Program-made: the position numbers and the translations under genes
Shown: positions 45,040 to 56,365 of the stretch, one piece after another
Layout: every line of letters begins with the position of its first letter
Numbering within the stretch: the stretch's first letter is position 1
Assembly: GCA_948567375.1 (NCBI GenBank)
Contig: OX419760.1
Coordinates: forward strand, 13,268,001-13,332,000
Origin: Lunularia cruciata
Lineage: Eukaryota > Streptophyta > Marchantiopsida > Lunulariales > Lunulariaceae
Reading direction: 5' to 3'
DNA length: 64,000 nt
Notes under the pieces: model-generated
Databases searched by the model: none
What the model was told of the DNA's origin: nothing
The model's input: the letters and a program-made list of their open reading frames with translations, nothing else

Positions 45040-46120
45040 GTCAGCAAATATTCATTATGACATCTTGGTGATGGACTATCTTTGCATTGGTATTGTAGGT
45101 GGCATAGTTAGTGTCAAAGAGAGAGACCATATAGCTTCAACAAGCTAGATAGTTTAGATAGGAGGAAAAACATCTTCTTTGGATATGAGAAGATGGTAGG
45201 GTGCAAGTAGTACACCTTCTATCTTATAGGCCACAATTAGTATGTTATGCTGATGAGGAGCTAGGAAATTTTGGAGTGAAGCATACATATAGCTTACTCA
45301 ATAGTTATTATTGGTGGTAAAGAGTGCAAACTAATGTGCAACAACTTGTTGCCAAATATATGGTTTGTAAGCAAGTTAGAGCACATCATTCAATGCTCCT
45401 ATGTTATAGTTACACCTACTACCTATCATGAGGTTGGATTACTACTAGAGTTTGGACTTTGTTGGACGTTTACTATTGACTATGAGACGTCATTAGTATG
45501 TTTTGGTTATGGTAGAGAACTTCTATAAGTGGATTGAGTTGGTGATACTTCCCGAGAAGTCTAATGAAAGGACAACTTATTTGTTCTTGGATTGGGTTCT
45601 TAGTTGTTTTTGTTCTCTAGCCAAGGTCTTCACTAATCAAGGTACAAAGTTCTTGGGAGAGGTTTAGGTCTTGTGTGACACGACCTTGATTGATCATTGT
45701 ACTACATTTCAAGATTACTTTGAGGCAAATGGTTTGGCAGAGAGAGTTGTCTAGATTGTGAAGAGAAGATTGCATAAGTATGGTTTAGAGAGAGGCCACT
45801 AGGGAGATTGGCATCTCCAGTTACCTTGGTTTTCTATAGACTATTGGTTCAACTAGCAAGTCTCTTTAACATTCTTATCTTCCTATATCTTATTCTATGG
45901 ACAAGATGCAAATTTACATACAACCATTTGTGATGGTGCTATTGTAGTTTTGGACTTAGATGATCCAAAGCCATGGGTGTACACATGTTCTCAACTAGCA
46001 AAGATCTTTCAAAGAGTGATATTGATGGCCTTTAAGAACTTGGAGATTGCTCAACATTAAGTTACTTTACGTTATGCCATTATTCAAGGAGGAGGTTGTA
46101 GATCTTTGATCTATCAACTT
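45040..46120 (+). pseudogene. Copy B integrase, broken
   Basis: The zinc-binding region is near 45,250-45,380. The core D-D-E region lies at about 45,455-45,760, with DYETSLVCFG in place of the first Asp segment, TNQGTKFLGEV near 45,633-45,665, and NGLAERVV near 45,730. Several catalytic positions are changed. Confidence 0.75.
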
Positions 46121-46139
46121 GGGTGATTATGTATATCTA

Positions 46140-46500
46140 TAATAGATTTCACCAATGACTTTTGATGTGACTTTAGTTTGCACTATCTTGAGAGTGCATG
46201 ATATTTTTCCTTCTAGAGTCCCCATGTGGAAAGACATGATGTTGATGTTTGGAAGGATCATATGCTCAATTGTGTACCATTGATGGCATGATGGACCCAA
46301 GCTTGGCAATTGTAGAGGTAGGCTTGCAGTGTATGTTATATGGCTCTAATTGTGGGGTTGCTACTATGTTGGTGTGTGATAATTTTTCTATAGGATGGCA
46401 TATGACATGTTTTATTCCTTCTCTCATGTGGTTCCTCGAGGGTAATGGCTATATCCTTGATGTTCTTGACATCTTAGTTTATTTGCTCCTTAGGTGTTAT
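46140..46500 (+). pseudogene. Copy B PHD finger, degraded
   Basis: The frame at 46,249-46,521 encodes a region colinear with the copy-A finger: LQCMLYGSNCGVATMLVCDN, then GWHMTC. The first Cys, third Cys, His and the Cys after it are kept, while the second has become Tyr and the fourth Phe. In another frame the end reads V-V-P-R-G-stop-W-L-Y-P-stop-C, with the stop at the same position as in copy A. The finger is therefore a shared family feature. Confidence 0.72.
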
Positions 46501-46638
46501 AGATTGCAGATAGGCAATTAACAATGGTGCATGATAGCACCTGGCCTCTTGATAGCCCCCGGGCCTACCATACGCCATACTATATGCTTAGTCTAGATAA
46601 CTATTTGGAGTTAGAGAGGAACCTAATTGCTACTATAT

Positions 46639-46652
46639 GGGAGGGGAGTGGT
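46639..46652 (+). other. Copy B polypurine tract
   Basis: gggaggggagtgg lies a few bases before TGTGGC. It marks the 3' LTR start at 46,657 and supports placing the 105-bp block inside the LTR. Confidence 0.65.
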
Positions 46653-46656
46653 TGAT

Positions 46657-47115
46657 TGTGGCATTTTACAATTTGTGTGTGACTTCTTATATGAGTTGTG
46701 TTTCTATGATGTGTGATGTTGATAGCGAGTATGTTATGTAATAAAGTATATATGCACAATAGTTGTCACAAAATTTATAGCACCTAAGTTAGTTTGCTAG
46801 GACATTGTACTAAGTATCTTGGCAGCCTCAATTTTATCACTAACTACTCATGGGTTACTTGGTGGTGGTTGTCTACTACATAAGGGTTTTTGATTGTACT
46901 GCTAGAGTCACCCTTTGCACCATTCATAACATCAGATGTGTCACTAGGGTTGGACTCCTTGGCTTCCCAAGGAGGAGTATACCTTGAAGTGGAGCTCCAA
47001 AGAGCTGACCTCCTATGTGTTCATTATTCTAGCTCTTGGCTATGGTTGATAGAGTTAACAAGTGCATACTTGGATTCTCTTTGCTAGAGTGGGTGTAGCT
47101 TGACGAGTGTAAGAG
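46657..47115 (+). mobile_element. Copy B 3' LTR
   Basis: Begins TGTGGC with the 105-bp block, then tgtcacaaaat (46,764) and the main block, alignable with 36,736-36,287 in reverse complement. The far end fades at about 47,110, so the terminal CA is not certain. Confidence 0.8.
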
Positions 47116-47430
47116 GTACTTGTCTGAAGAATGGAAGAATGCCTTGACATCAGCAATTTTTTATTTTATATTACTGATTTTCAAATCTATTACAAAACCC
47201 ATATTATATAAATTATTATCATTTAGTGTTAGTTATATTTTTTTTTAAATCAACAAATATTTTAAAAATTGAGAATTTTTAATAAAATTTTTAACAGTCA
47301 ATCATAAAACATCAGTAGGATAACCAGGAATAATGATTTACGTATATTTATTATATCAAATCAAGAAAAAATGATTTAATTAGTGGTTGTTGTCAGAGGA
47401 TGTTATCATTGGAGTTTGCTCTGTCTGTAA
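47116..47430. other. AT-rich boundary
   Basis: A short A/T-rich stretch (long T and A runs) between the copy-B LTR and the CpG-rich island. Nothing else seen. Confidence 0.5.
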
Positions 47431-48459
47431 AAAAATACTAAACCGATCCGTTCCTTGGAGTAAACCTCCCGTCACTATCCATCAGTAACGCCATCCCGTC
47501 ATCTTACGTAGTCCTTTTCTTGCCTACCGCTCAGCTTGGGATGAATTAGCGGCTCCGCTCAATTCGTTGCACCCGAGTTGTAAATCCTGACCAAAATTAG
47601 CAATCGGTATCGAGGTATATATTTTCGCGGTCATCAACTTTAACTTCAAGCCTTTTCATGAAAATACGACCTTGATGAAGAAGTAGAGGGAGGTGGTGAA
47701 CTTTATGTCACATCCTTTGTATGCAGTATACGCACATGGATCACAGACAGGTGATATCCAGTCGAATCAGATTTGTCTTTCCACATAATGCGAAACGGTA
47801 AATCGTCACTGCACATTTACTGATAAAGATTCTTATAAGCTTCTCGTCTCATATCCACCTCGTATGTTCACTAAGAAATTATCACTAGATCAGCTGTTCA
47901 CGCCTTGGCTACCGGCTTGTAACAACTGTATTCTACTGTGTGCTTATGGGATTTCCAACGTACTTACATCACCCAAATGCCGGGCTAGAAAGACCTTGAT
48001 GTTCCCTCTTAAGTCTGCTGTACTTGAATCGTTATCACTGAGACTGGCATGGTTAGCACTAGCTAACGTGAAGAGCCAATACTTGTGACGCTAGCTGTCT
48101 TTGCATGACTGACTTGTTCCTACTGTTAATGCGCACTACAAGACGCACACATATCTGACTGTAAATATATAAACTGTAGAGAACAAAATATTGCCCATCG
48201 GATCATGTCTACAGAGTTATGTTTTTCACTGTTATAGATCTTTTCGACACGGAGCATCATGATCCGTTTGTATCATATCCATGTCAATTGAGCCTGATTT
48301 CTCCTAGCAGTAAGTTTCTGTTATAGAAGTGTTTTGTTAACGTACTTTGCGCAATAGTTCAAGCATCTAACGGTAAGCCGGATCATCAATCAGAACAGAC
48401 CAAATTATATCTCAAGTTCATTCGCTTTTTCATCGATCACGACTCCACTTCATTGCCAA

Positions 48460-48639
48460 TCACACGTTATCGAAGGCATCCACTTCATCATCGCTGTCTA
48501 CTCTCTCAGAACGAGCATGACCCAGGTCGTGATGTTCAGTTCTAGAGTATACGTTCCGTAGAAAGGAGACTTCTCCGATGCAAAGGCCAGAGAACGTCTC
48601 CGGGACTTCGGTATGCACGGTCGTTTCAAATTGTAGTAA
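48460..48639 (-). CDS. Probable terminal exon of an unknown gene
   Basis: A minus-strand frame of 59 codons plus TGA starts right after an AG that follows a pyrimidine-containing stretch and ends at 48,460-48,462. The peptide is hydrophobic-acidic mixed, with ETFSGLCIGEVSFLRN at residues 14-29 and an acidic tail (SDDEVDAFDNV). Upstream, at about 49,030-49,062, a short candidate exon (WQLELQFPVRQ) is followed by a CAG/GTATGG donor-like site, so the gene probably extends to the right. The family is not recognised. Without transcript evidence the exon edges are inferred. Confidence 0.4.
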   Translation of the reverse strand, partial: LLQFETTVHTEVPETFSGLCIGEVSFLRNVYSRTEHHDLGHARSERVDSDDEVDAFDNV

Positions 48640-49177
48640 CTACCAACCGATCACCACAATCTGACAGAAAAATCAAGGGGCTACCGGTGAGAACGAGATC
48701 ATTCTGGATAGCATCCGAATAACGAATATCATCAGGGGATAGGAAAATCTCCAGGAAGCCAGAATCCTAGACTTAGGGAAGATCAGTGGGACTTAAAGGT
48801 AGAATGTAAACTGAATGGCCAGAACCCTCCACTGAGCTACTTAATACAAGTTCCCTGACTCGATCACTTACTTTCAAATCTAAATTTGAAACAAAATACC
48901 GTCACATCAAGTGAGCTTCGGAATATCCGGATGTCAGGAGAAGGTATCACGATTGAGTTTTAAAGCCCACGAACTTACGCCAGACAAGGAATCGGCGGTC
49001 TAAATGGCCCAAACGGCCATACCTGTCGTACCGGAAACTGCAATTCGAGCTGCCACTGCAAGGAGAATAGTTAGTTGTAGAACTCAAGCAAGGAGTAAGC
49101 ATACATCCCGTTTGGCTGCTCACCTACAGCACTACATAAACCAAACCGACTAACAACCGGGGTGAACAACTTTGGAT

Positions 49178-49221
49178 GCATTTTGACGAGTAGGTTGAGT
49201 AATTAGGACTCGTCAAAATGC
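49178..49221. repeat. Perfect 13-bp inverted repeat (hairpin) with a loop motif repeated nearby
   Basis: gcattttgacgag (49,178-49,190) and ctcgtcaaaatgc (49,209-49,221) are exact complements around an 18-base loop. The loop with its edges (gagtaggttgagtaattagg) recurs with one change at about 49,257-49,278. Confidence 0.75.
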
Positions 49222-49540
49222 TTATAGGAACTATGCATCATCTGTCTTGGACTACGAGTAGGTTAAGTAATTAGGACTTCATGCCCCCTTGAAGAGTGAG
49301 GACCCATCCGAGGATGTTAAGGCAATTCTTGTCATGGGACTGCGCTATCGAGAGGAGACGTGACACATGAAGTTCATTTACAAATATTATTACTAGCAGC
49401 AGTATACTCATCGGATTCTCAACTTTCCTGCCAAAAGCACAGTGCATGTTCCCTGTTATCCGCAAGATGCATTGATAATATTCTCAATTGTCCATGATTG
49501 AAGCTACGTAGCAAGTGTGGATACCGGTACTTCTCCACTC

Positions 49541-49618
49541 CATATGACACTAGAAACAGGAATCAACGTAGGTTAGTATGTGTAGCTCCCTACCGTTGAT
49601 CCTGTGTCTAGTATCATG
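49541..49618. ncRNA. Candidate microRNA-type hairpin
   Basis: Arms at 49,541-49,572 and 49,588-49,618 pair over about 30 positions with two mismatches and three small bulges. The core is ctagaaacaggaatcaacg against its near-complement cgttgatcctgtgtctag, with a loop of about 15 bases. Size and pairing resemble a plant MIRNA stem, but similar palindromes also arise from inverted-repeat transposon scraps. I know no conserved microRNA with this sequence. Confidence 0.35.
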
Positions 49619-51669
49619 ATCATGAAGGTACAGTTCGGTGACAAATTCTGCTCATACCAGCCACTTATGGGTAGAAGCTCCCTAAAACCTCAAGTTCAAC
49701 TTGGCATCAATGCACTTATAATTGACACCAGATATGTACAGAAATTCACAATTACTTTGAATATATGAGTACGTTCTTATATAGTTTATATAGTTTAGTT
49801 TCTGCAGTTTATTTAGCTTATATATCCTAAACTATATTCATTATTAGTTTGAATATATTTTGCTATAGAAAACAATGAATATAATTCGCTATAGAATTGG
49901 AACTCTGCATTTCAGTTGCCTTATATACCTGCTGCACGGTAGGTTATTAGTCGGGTCTAAAACACCATTCTTCACCAGAGGACATGTGGAAGGAAACTAA
50001 ATCCCACTGATACTTTTTAAATTCACCGACAGGGAATCTGTAGTTTCTACGAGCACGCGAACTTCTGCTTAAGCGCCCGTTAGTTTATTGAGTGGTTTCC
50101 CTGTGCTCGCAAATCATCTGAGAGTCTAGCAACTTCAAAACGGATGCGAGCTAGTCTAGGTACAGCTCCGCATCTACGAACATGTAACAGAACAGAACGT
50201 CTCCTTTCCAACTGAGTGAACTGTAAATCTGGCGGTTTGCAGAACAAAGCATGGTCAACAAACTCTGGTATTGAGAGTACTGCTAGATAAGCAGACTTTA
50301 TGATTTATTGTATATGTATTATAGGTAGTGGACTGTGACATTGAAATCTAAGCTTTGCAGCCGGACACTAGCAATCTCCTCACACGATCCACTTTCATGT
50401 GAAGGAGACGACTCGTACATCAGTGACAAGCTGTAGCGAGTGTACGCTATTGTAGGGGTTGTTTCACCCGAGCAAATTCTGCCTATTTACATCATTTGGT
50501 ATATACATGTAATTATTTATATATCATCCGGTCTAGGATATCTCATCGTATATATTGCTCAATCCAAGTAAGTTGGGCTCTTGCGGTTTTCATCTTCAGA
50601 CTAGCAATTCACCTAGCCTACCACTAGTACTCCCTTCCTATCCTAGTGCTCAACAAGTATCAAGAAACTGCTGGGCTTGAGATATCTCTGAGTATACTAG
50701 AAGTGGAAGCAAGTCAGGAGCTCGAGCCTAAAGCTTGAACGACTTGCCTTCTGTAACAACTTCGATGTAGCAGACACCTTTCCTCCTTTATGAGTAAGAC
50801 GATCTCGGGTGCTAAGACTTGTGGTAGATCCACGTATTGAAGTTTCCAAAATACAAGCAGTTTTCGATGCATGATCGCGCCGGATCATGGAACCAGCTTG
50901 AAGAATGTAGGTGATACGACCATGTGGTATTTTGACTAATTCTGAAGAAACAACTCGCATGAACCTGCCCTTCCGACAATGCTAAGTTGACCTAGACTGG
51001 AACCTTAGTTTCTGCAGTAACTATTATCTTTCTTTTCTAAATATGTGTGGATTCAATCTTGAAAGGGAGACGTAGTCACCGCGGTTGTAATGTATATACA
51101 CCAAGCCTCCACGAGAATCATATATATTATCTACATATACACACAAGTTCAAAGCAATACATAGCCCCATCTCACATTTCGGGAGTGTCAGTCGCGAGAA
51201 CCGCTTGAATTCTCATTTCAGAAGATGGCTAAGCTGCTCCTGGTGTGGTGCAGACTCGCCTTAGCGGGAGAATCCATTGCTGTAACTCTAGCTCTCACGT
51301 CAATATCATACTGAGCAGTGTAGCTGTTATGCTTTTCCTCGTGCGAGGGCGGCTCGTTCAGGAACGCAAAGTTGCTCCTTCTCCACCTGACAAGTTTCAG
51401 ATGTACAACACGGATTCAGTCTCAGTTTTGCATTCTAGAGAGTAGCACTCCACTGAAGCTGTAAGGTGAAGCTAGCGTCATAAAGAGAAAGCAACCGCGT
51501 AGAAAAAACGAAGGATGGGAAGACCCCATCATATAAATGTGTCTCTTACAATTGAAGATTCACAAGAAAGCTGGAGGGTGTTATGAGCTTAGCAGTGTTC
51601 CAATGGACTATGGAATTCAATATAGTGATATTATGAAGAGAGCAATTTAATTGCCAATTATTACATAAC

Positions 51670-52893
51670 CTACCAGCATGATTTGGTGCTTCCATCTCCT
51701 CGCTCATTTGCCGTTGGTGACGTTGGCTGACTCCCACCCTCTGAGCTCATGTCAAGGTTAAACTCGTCTGCACCTTCTTCTGCGATTTCCTGTTCAGTTC
51801 CACCAGTGCAATCTCTGTTATCTATGCGTATACGTTAGATATAATCAGTTGTTGGAGTCTATCACTGACATTTAAAGGTAAGTAAACGTCCGGCACAAAT
51901 TTTCGTTGCCGCTTGTACAAATAATTCAAAGTTTGTACGCATAGTCAAAATGCAAGATCATAGAGATTTGCTTACAGGACTAAAAGATCTTGCAAGCTCA
52001 GCGGCCCTGTGAGCCTCTTCCAGATGCTCCCTGCTCTGGGTCGTCTTTGCTCGCCAGTATCGTTTCACCTCATCCCTTGTCAAGGATGACGTTGTGCGCT
52101 TGAGTACTGCCCATAGAGTACGATGGTGGACAAAGTCATGCCAGTGAGCGACAGTTGATGTCAAACCTAACATAACTACCAACGCTGTGACTAGCTATAA
52201 GTAGATAAGTAGGTTAACGATGAAAGAGATCAGCACTATACCGTTACTCTGAAGTTTTGCTATGTCCACTGACACCAATATTATATTATTTATCCCGTTC
52301 GTGAAGCCTATTGCAAAGCCCATGAATGGACAGGCTAAACCTATAGTTTCAGGGAAAAGGCGGACGAATAACTGTGAAATGCAAAGGTGAGAAGGATTTC
52401 AGGTTTTCAATGAAGACAATGACGACTCTTCTTTCTCATTAGCTCATTTTAATAGCGCGGAGAGTTGAGATATGAGACATCGTATTAAAGTACTGCTACA
52501 ACTCTGGAAAGCAAATTTCACATGACGATCTTGGTGTTTGAGATGAGGTCGTCATTAATGTCTACTGCATGTTCATGGAATCTGACCACATATGTGCACC
52601 ACGAGACGCGAAGAAAGGATCATAACTCTTGACAGAAACTCGAGCGTACTAACCCTTCTTTGAGCATGGAGGGGTTGTCGACCATCCAGCCATCAAGGAA
52701 CCCATTGTTGGTACAGGTCGTCGTCGACGTAGCTGACAGACGAAGTTCTTGAAGTATCTTCAGGTTCGCCACTGACTGCTTCAGAAGTTGTGGATTTTGG
52801 ACTTCTGAGCAAAATCTGTTCGCGGAGCGCAGATGCCTGCTAATTCTCAGACCATAAGCTTCCAAATTGCAGCTGTCTGTGTCACAATTTTGA
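51670..52893 (-). CDS. Probable spliced gene of unknown function, four exons visible
   Basis: Minus-strand exons proposed at 52,650-52,893, 52,248-52,371, 51,976-52,175 and 51,670-51,789, joined in a consistent frame and ending in TAG. Introns are 278, 72 and 186 bases, start GT and end AG (for example tttcacag before exon 2 and gtaagc after exon 3). The 228 residues have a basic/Leu-rich helix region (NLKILQELRLSATSTT in exon 1), a hydrophobic stretch with PETIGLACPFMGFAIGF in exon 2, a charged helix with LTRDEVKRYWRAKTTQ in exon 3 and an acidic Ser-rich tail. The combination suggests a small membrane-associated plant protein. I do not recognise the family. The first exon and start codon are not located and may lie right of 52,900. 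Splice sites are my reading, without expression data. Confidence 0.5.
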
Positions 52894-53829
52894 CTGATTA
52901 AAAAAATTCCCTGGTAACGTGCTACCAATAACAAAAGTCTTCCAGATCACTCCGGATTTTTTCCTTTGGAACTCAAACAATCCAACGGACCAGTGCACTC
53001 AAAGAGCTAAATCCTTTCGACAAATTATGCGTTGAGCAAAGACAATACTTAGAAACTTTCTCACTCGATCCTGTTTCCCCAAGTGCTTCAGCTCTCTCTT
53101 ACAGTTTTTGATCTAGTTGAGTTGAATTGGGTCTAGAATCTAGTGATCTTATAGAACCACACAACTCCATACAGTCTGGAAAGAACAAACAGTGAAACAT
53201 GCATCGTCAGCATAATCAAGGGCTAGTCCGGCCACAATAAGATCTGCACACTACAGTGCAGACAGAACCTCTCTTACGAAACAACTGTCCAGGACTATCC
53301 AAACACTTATGTCTGGAGTCCCACACTTCAAATCTGTGTTCCTCTCTTAATTTAGAGAGGAACGGAATAACCGGCCTTGAGAACCGGCCACTCGCTTGGC
53401 ATATGACATGGGCAGGTGCAGCTGCTCTCCATATCGATGGTAGTGACCTGAATGACGTTTGTTCAGATCTTTGGCATGCGCGTGCTTGCTTTCATGTTGT
53501 GGGTTCACCAGTACATGTTGGTATCACACGGCGGGCACGAACATGTGAAGCTGTAGAGCACTCTACTGTATCAGACCATAAAGCCAGATTCTCATGCTGT
53601 GCAATCTTGCTTAACAGATGGACATTCCTACTTGTGGGTGTGAGAATATATCAAGAAATCGAATGGCTACGTCGGATAATCTGCAGTTTCACACAGTAAA
53701 CTCGTCTTTATTTAGGAATTTTGTCCTCTTATCTTTTCTCTGTTTTATCCTAGGAGACTATGACTTTCGCCGGACGAATTTTGCAGGATCGTCCCAAGCG
53801 TTGATAACTTGCTAATAGCTGCGTTGATG

Positions 53830-56200
53830 ATTCGCTCTGATCAGGAGTAATTGGTTATTACGTCTCCTAATTACTTTAGTGTTACCAAATTAAAGGAAGC
53901 GGGGAGAACTAGATGAATCATGCTATTGCCATATGTAAACAGGGAAATAAAGAACTTTCTAAACAGAAAAGAACTACTTCGAGATGTAGTTCCATCTTAC
54001 AAATAAAACAGTGTAAATATTTTTCTCAACTTTACTCAACTAGTTTACTCAATTAGTTCTGAGTAGAATCTATGCTTTTAAGGAGTGTATTCATAATTTA
54101 CAATAGCTTGTCACCCTACTTTAAAGGACTGACAATATTCTCTAATTAATTCGTATAAAGGCTATCACCGAAGTGGCAGTTTAAAGTGAAATGATTCAGA
54201 CTACGCTTTTAGCTTTGCGCTGAAACAAGGTTACTCAAAACAGTCATACGCTTTGTAGTCATAGAAATCTAAATTTTTTTGAAACTGAAGAATATCCACT
54301 ATTTATGCACAAAGATAAAGCTAATTCCAATGCCAATTAAGGGTCCAGCGAGAGAGAAAAGAAATGCAGATTTTGCATACTTGATTACATGCACACTTCT
54401 CACATTTTGAATTCAGTTTGTATTTGACATATATGTATTTAATGGATAACTAGTTTATGTATAGATAACATAATTAGTTAAACAAAGCTAATGGGTGTTA
54501 ATTTATATGGAACTAATCCAATATTTTGAAAATAATCCAGGGTTCCTGTTGAAGCATAAGGATGAATTCACTTACACTTTAATATATTGTCTCATAAAGA
54601 AACAATTTTTGAATTCAACTTATTATAAATACACTACCTTGTGACTCGGATGGTAGCTTAGTTGATCTAATGGTTCATTTTGCTCAAGAATCGATGAATG
54701 TTTTAAATGTTACTTTAAAGAAGTCATTGTTCTACTCCGGTTTTAGTCGACTCTTGGAGTAGAGGTGGTTCCATGTTGCAGACTTTGCTTTTACAAGTTA
54801 CAAAAGTTTGGATTTATATATCATTGTCAATTTCTTGTTCAAGTATTCATGTGCATATATTTTCGAAAATAAAAGTCTGAAGCTTTTTGCATGTTAATCA
54901 ATATAAGAACTATAAAAGGTTATAACTTCAAATAAAGGACTCATAGAGGTGATTATTATAGTTTATTAGTCTTATCGAAATAAGATTGGGGATCTTTATA
55001 AACTTTGCACATTGGTCAATCAAAGAACTTGCAAGGCAATAGGTTCAAAGGAGTGCTCATAGAGATAATTATGATAGTTCATTTATACTATAAATATAAT
55101 CATAAGATCCTTAATCTTATTATTTTTTTACATGGAATTATAAGAAGAGTTTGATATACTGAATATGAAGCACATAAATTTCTAGTAGGAATAATTATAT
55201 ACATCTTTATCTCTGTTTATTTTATAGTAGATATGACTTTAATCAAGTAGAAGATATATACTTAAATGACGATAAGGATATATTTCTATTTCATCATTGT
55301 AGAATATTACAGTCATCGAATTACTGTAAGCTGCAAATTCCAACAATTTATAATTCAAATGGTATGCATATTTTCTATACAACGAAGTGCATAAATCTTT
55401 CAAATGTATAACTTACGGGATAGTTCAAAGTCAGATGGTGATCATAGTGCGCTCAATCATGCGACTTATCCATTCAAGAATTGCTTGAAATGGCAAAGTA
55501 TTTCCTCTTTCATGTTTTTCCGCTTTCATGTTTTCTATATACAATCGACATAAATATGATACTCGAATCAAATGGTTACTCAATCGTAAATCACCAAGTA
55601 AGTTCTTTTTTATCACTTTGCATCACATGTTGAGTGCTTCTTATGTGAGATGATATGAATATGATAGTGTCATACTTATTGTGAAACTGCCTTTCGGATG
55701 AGAGTATGGTGAACATGAGTTAAATGTGTCGTTTTCTGATACTATTGTCTAGTCCAGATTTGAAGTTATTATGACCTGGCGATCTTATCTCCATTTGTAA
55801 TTTAAATTATTTCATATTTAAAATAAATTTCAGACTATGCTTGGAAGTTTTTGAAGTTCAAAACCGGGTAGTTGGATGTTGCCTTAAAGTTTCAATGTGC
55901 ATCGGGGAATGAAAGCCAATTGCAAATCATTCATTGCTTCTTCTTTCTATGGAACTTTGAAGGTTATCTTCTTTCCTTGTAAGAATATAAACATTTTGAA
56001 TTGATAATAGCAATTTTCAATTTAATCAGTAGTGATCATCATTTTCATTAGTACATTTTTCATTCTAGATGTCCAGTCTGCTGTATGGAACTTCATCAAA
56101 TTATTGGATATGTGACTTGAATGACACTCCTACAACATTTTGATGTATGTATAAATTTCTTCGAGAGAGTTGGCTAATTTCATTTAAAGATGCCCATTAG
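53830..56200. other. AT-rich non-coding DNA
   Basis: Mostly A/T, with no open frame of note and no domain. It may be intergenic DNA flanking the gene island. No repeat match to the transposons was found. Confidence 0.5.
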
Positions 56201-56225
56201 GATTAGGAATGCGGTACATACCACA

Positions 56226-56365
56226 CGGGGTAGCGACGGTTTATTAAAAACAGGACTCTGCTAAGTAACCCAAAGTAAATACGATGCTAAGTAATACGAT
56301 GTATAGAGCTGGAAGGTGAAAAGGAGAAGTCTTTTAAGCTTCGAATGAAAGCCGCGATACACGGT
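56226..56365 (+). pseudogene. Fragment resembling organellar (probably mitochondrial) large-subunit rRNA
   Basis: The stretch reads ggggtagcgacggtttatta, then aaaacaggactctgctaagt, later aatacgatgtatagagctgg, aaggtgaaaaggagaagtc and aagcttcgaatgaaagcc. This order corresponds to the peptidyl-transferase-side region of bacterial-type 23S rRNA (gcgactgtttattaaaaaca, ggactctgctaagt, acgatgtataga, gctggaaggt, gaatggaagcc) as in plant mitochondrial LSU rRNA, with a deletion and rearranged repeats. It is too short and altered to be functional. The following CpG-rich 250 bp may be part of the same organellar transfer. Confidence 0.7.

Larger units (their letters stand above)
39415..47115 (+). mobile_element. 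Copy B: second methyltransferase/PHD Gypsy element, 5'-truncated
   Basis: On the plus strand the order is gag end, protease, DNA methyltransferase (with a 1.08-kb insertion), RT, RNase H, integrase, PHD finger, purine tract and 3' LTR. It is colinear with copy A and considerably more degraded, including losses of CpG, so it is probably the older insertion. LTR, leader and the first 1.2 kb of gag are missing at the left. Confidence 0.88.
47430..53830. other. CpG-rich, repeat-poor island with gene-like content
   Basis: Base composition is balanced and CpG is frequent (for example gcacgcgaac and gcgcccg near 50,055-50,080), while the transposon DNA on both sides is nearly CpG-free. No transposon domain appears. 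Several stretches have open frames bounded by GT and AG. The contrast is what one expects when transposons are methylated and lose CpG while a gene region stays unmethylated. The longest plus-strand frame (53,256-53,699, 147 codons) has no recognised family and may be chance. Another frame near 51,245-51,446 encodes a hydrophobic segment and a basic tail. Confidence 0.65.

Noticed and set aside
53256-53699. 147-codon plus-strand ORF as a definite gene
   Set aside because: It matches no family I know, has no supporting splice context, and could be chance in balanced-composition DNA. It is mentioned only under the island.
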